A DNA stretch of 24,691 bases. Source: GCA-2717185 sp964386465. Lineage in GTDB: Bacteria > Pseudomonadota > Alphaproteobacteria > UBA8366 > GCA-2717185. Made by a program: the position numbers and the translations under genes. Below are positions 24,045-24,691 of this stretch, in pieces. The DNA lies in the NCBI GenBank assembly GCA_964386465.1, contig CAYLTU010000053.1, forward strand, positions 1-24,691. Reading direction: 5' to 3'. The notes beneath the pieces are model-generated. The model saw only the letters and a program-made list of their open reading frames with translations, ran no database searches and was not told where the DNA came from. Within the stretch, counting starts at the first letter, position 1; the number at the start of each line of letters is the position of its first letter.

Positions 24045-24057
24045 AGGAATTTGGATT

Positions 24058-24309
24058 ATGACTAAGAATTCCGACGATACAGCAACCGACGACGAGACCT
24101 TGATTCGCGTCCAGCACGCTGTCGTAATCCAGAAAGCTGCGGATATCCGGGCATTGAACGATCTGTTGTCGGTCGGCTGGCGGGCCGCATCTTCTTCGCC
24201 GATGGGAGATGCCGTACTGGTCATCCTGGAACGCGCCGGCTCTCAGGACGATGTCGAAGAGATGCGCAACGCGTTGGGATACTGCACGTTGTCCGCCCCG
24301 GACGCGTGA
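24058..24309 (+). CDS. Small hypothetical protein (83 residues)
   Basis: An 83-residue soluble protein starting at ATG 24058, with AAAGGA 9 bases upstream. The first 13 residues are polar and acidic. The core (about residues 22-60) reads as a helix followed by strands: VVIQKAADIRALNDLLSVGW and then SSSPMGDAVLVILERA. This LNxLLxxGW...VLxxLER plan resembles small DUF1737/DUF4177-like domains, but I cannot assign a family with confidence. The coding is real by ribosome site and codon bias. Two dyads upstream suggest regulation. It is followed after 118 bases by a lipoprotein gene on the same strand. Confidence 0.7.
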   Translation: MTKNSDDTATDDETLIRVQHAVVIQKAADIRALNDLLSVGWRAASSSPMGDAVLVILERAGSQDDVEEMRNALGYCTLSAPDA

Positions 24310-24364
24310 CGCGATTTATCGTTTATTCCACATTGCGAAAACCGTAGAGTTAACGGATTGGTAA

Positions 24365-24397
24365 GCAGGCGCTGCGAGGGTTTGCGAACCCGCCTGC
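24365..24397. repeat. Hairpin between the small protein and lipoprotein genes
   Basis: GCAGGCG (24365-24371) pairs with CGCCTGC (24391-24397), and inside it GGGTT (24378-24382) pairs with AACCC (24387-24391, sharing one base with the outer arm). No T-run follows, so a terminator is doubtful; it may be a leader structure of the lipoprotein transcript. Confidence 0.35.
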
Positions 24398-24427
24398 CGG
24401 TCAACAGGGGCGACACAACGGAATTCA

Positions 24428-24691
24428 ATGACGATGAAACGCGTAATCTTCCTTGCCTTGGCGTTGTCGCTTGCCGCGTGCAAGACAACGGACGATCCCG
24501 ACAATACGCGCGCGGTCGGCGCGGTCGCCGGTGCGGTATTGGGCGCCTTTGTCGGTTATCAGTTTGGCGGCGGATCGGGGCAGATGATCATGACCGTTCT
24601 CGGCGCGGTAGGGGGCGGCGCGGGCGGATACTACGCCGCCGATTACATCATCAAGCGCGATAAGAAAAAGATGAAGAAAGCGGCCTATAAA
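24428..24691 (+). CDS. Glycine-zipper lipoprotein (3' partial)
   Basis: The frame opens at ATG 24428 and is still open after 88 codons at the window edge. It begins MTMKRVIFLALALSLAAC, a lipoprotein signal with lipobox LAAC and acylated Cys18; an ATG two codons later is an equal start candidate, and the ribosome site (GGAA) is weak. A short polar stretch (KTTDDPDNTR) leads to a glycine-zipper region, AVGAVAGAVLGAFVGYQFGG, then LGAVGGGAGGYYAADYI and a lysine-rich segment. This is the plan of the 17-kDa surface-antigen/SmpA-Slp-like glycine-zipper outer-membrane lipoproteins of alphaproteobacteria. The C-terminus is outside the window, so the subfamily is open. Confidence 0.82.
   Translation, partial: MTMKRVIFLALALSLAACKTTDDPDNTRAVGAVAGAVLGAFVGYQFGGGSGQMIMTVLGAVGGGAGGYYAADYIIKRDKKKMKKAAYK

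Larger units (their letters stand above)
23747..24057. other. A/T-rich intergenic region between tldD and the 83-residue protein gene
   Basis: No credible gene. The half next to tldD is of ordinary composition and holds a small dyad GGTCC-TAG-GGACC (23857-23869). From about 23900 it becomes strongly A/T-rich and carries two conspicuous dyads, listed separately. Several TATA-like words occur (TATAAC 23971-23976, TATAAA 23983-23988), but none has a well-spaced -35, so I do not name a promoter. Confidence 0.6.

Overview
This window is a GC-rich, densely coded chromosomal segment of an alphaproteobacterium. A Rhodospirillales-type lineage is likely. That rests on the block of CCA tRNA nucleotidyltransferase, DUF6111, CoA-pyrophosphatase and DUF1285 genes facing a MoxR/DUF58/DUF4159 operon, on the RHH_4-type ribbon-helix-helix protein, DUF1194 and DUF6134 proteins, and on short intergenic hairpin repeats. 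It is inference from gene content; no rRNA or tRNA gene is visible. I see no phage, transposase, CRISPR array or plasmid function.

Layout. 1-2583 is the 3' part of an RND-family inner-membrane efflux pump, cut by the window edge. 2650-3882 encodes a secreted, lysine-rich right-handed beta-helix protein that is visibly more A/T-rich than its neighbours. 3901-6582 on the minus strand is a tight four-gene operon read DUF1285 - Nudix CoA pyrophosphatase - DUF6111 - CCA-adding enzyme, with overlaps or gaps of only a few bases. Divergent from it, 6634-13331 is a four-gene plus-strand operon: MoxR AAA+ ATPase, DUF58 protein, a 901-residue BatA-like/DUF4159 membrane protein and a 688-residue membrane protein with VWA-like and amidotransferase-like regions. 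A truncated 2-oxoglutarate/Fe(II) oxygenase (13339-13827) follows 7 bases later. A small ribbon-helix-helix protein (13979-14287) has its own promoter candidate.

The second half holds a large AsmA-family protein (14431-17829, minus), an FAD-linked D-lactate/glycolate-type dehydrogenase (minus), a TauE/SafE permease (plus), a DUF6134 exported protein (minus), a DUF1194 VWA-like exported protein (plus), a lipoprotein, and TldD metalloprotease (both minus, one operon). The right end is an A/T-rich intergenic stretch with two striking dyads, an 83-residue protein, and a glycine-zipper lipoprotein running off the window.

How the genes may work together. The MoxR operon looks like a membrane-anchored AAA+/VWA chaperone system: a hexameric ATPase, a soluble DUF58 adaptor with an intact MIDAS motif, and two large membrane proteins whose VWA-like domains have partly or wholly lost it. 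Its substrate is unknown. This is the least understood system here and the best candidate for follow-up. Both places where genes converge with more than 100 bases between them (14288-14430 and 20168-20341) are filled with hairpins, and they share one near-identical palindromic unit in opposite orientation, suggesting a dispersed REP-like element that also serves as a two-way terminator.
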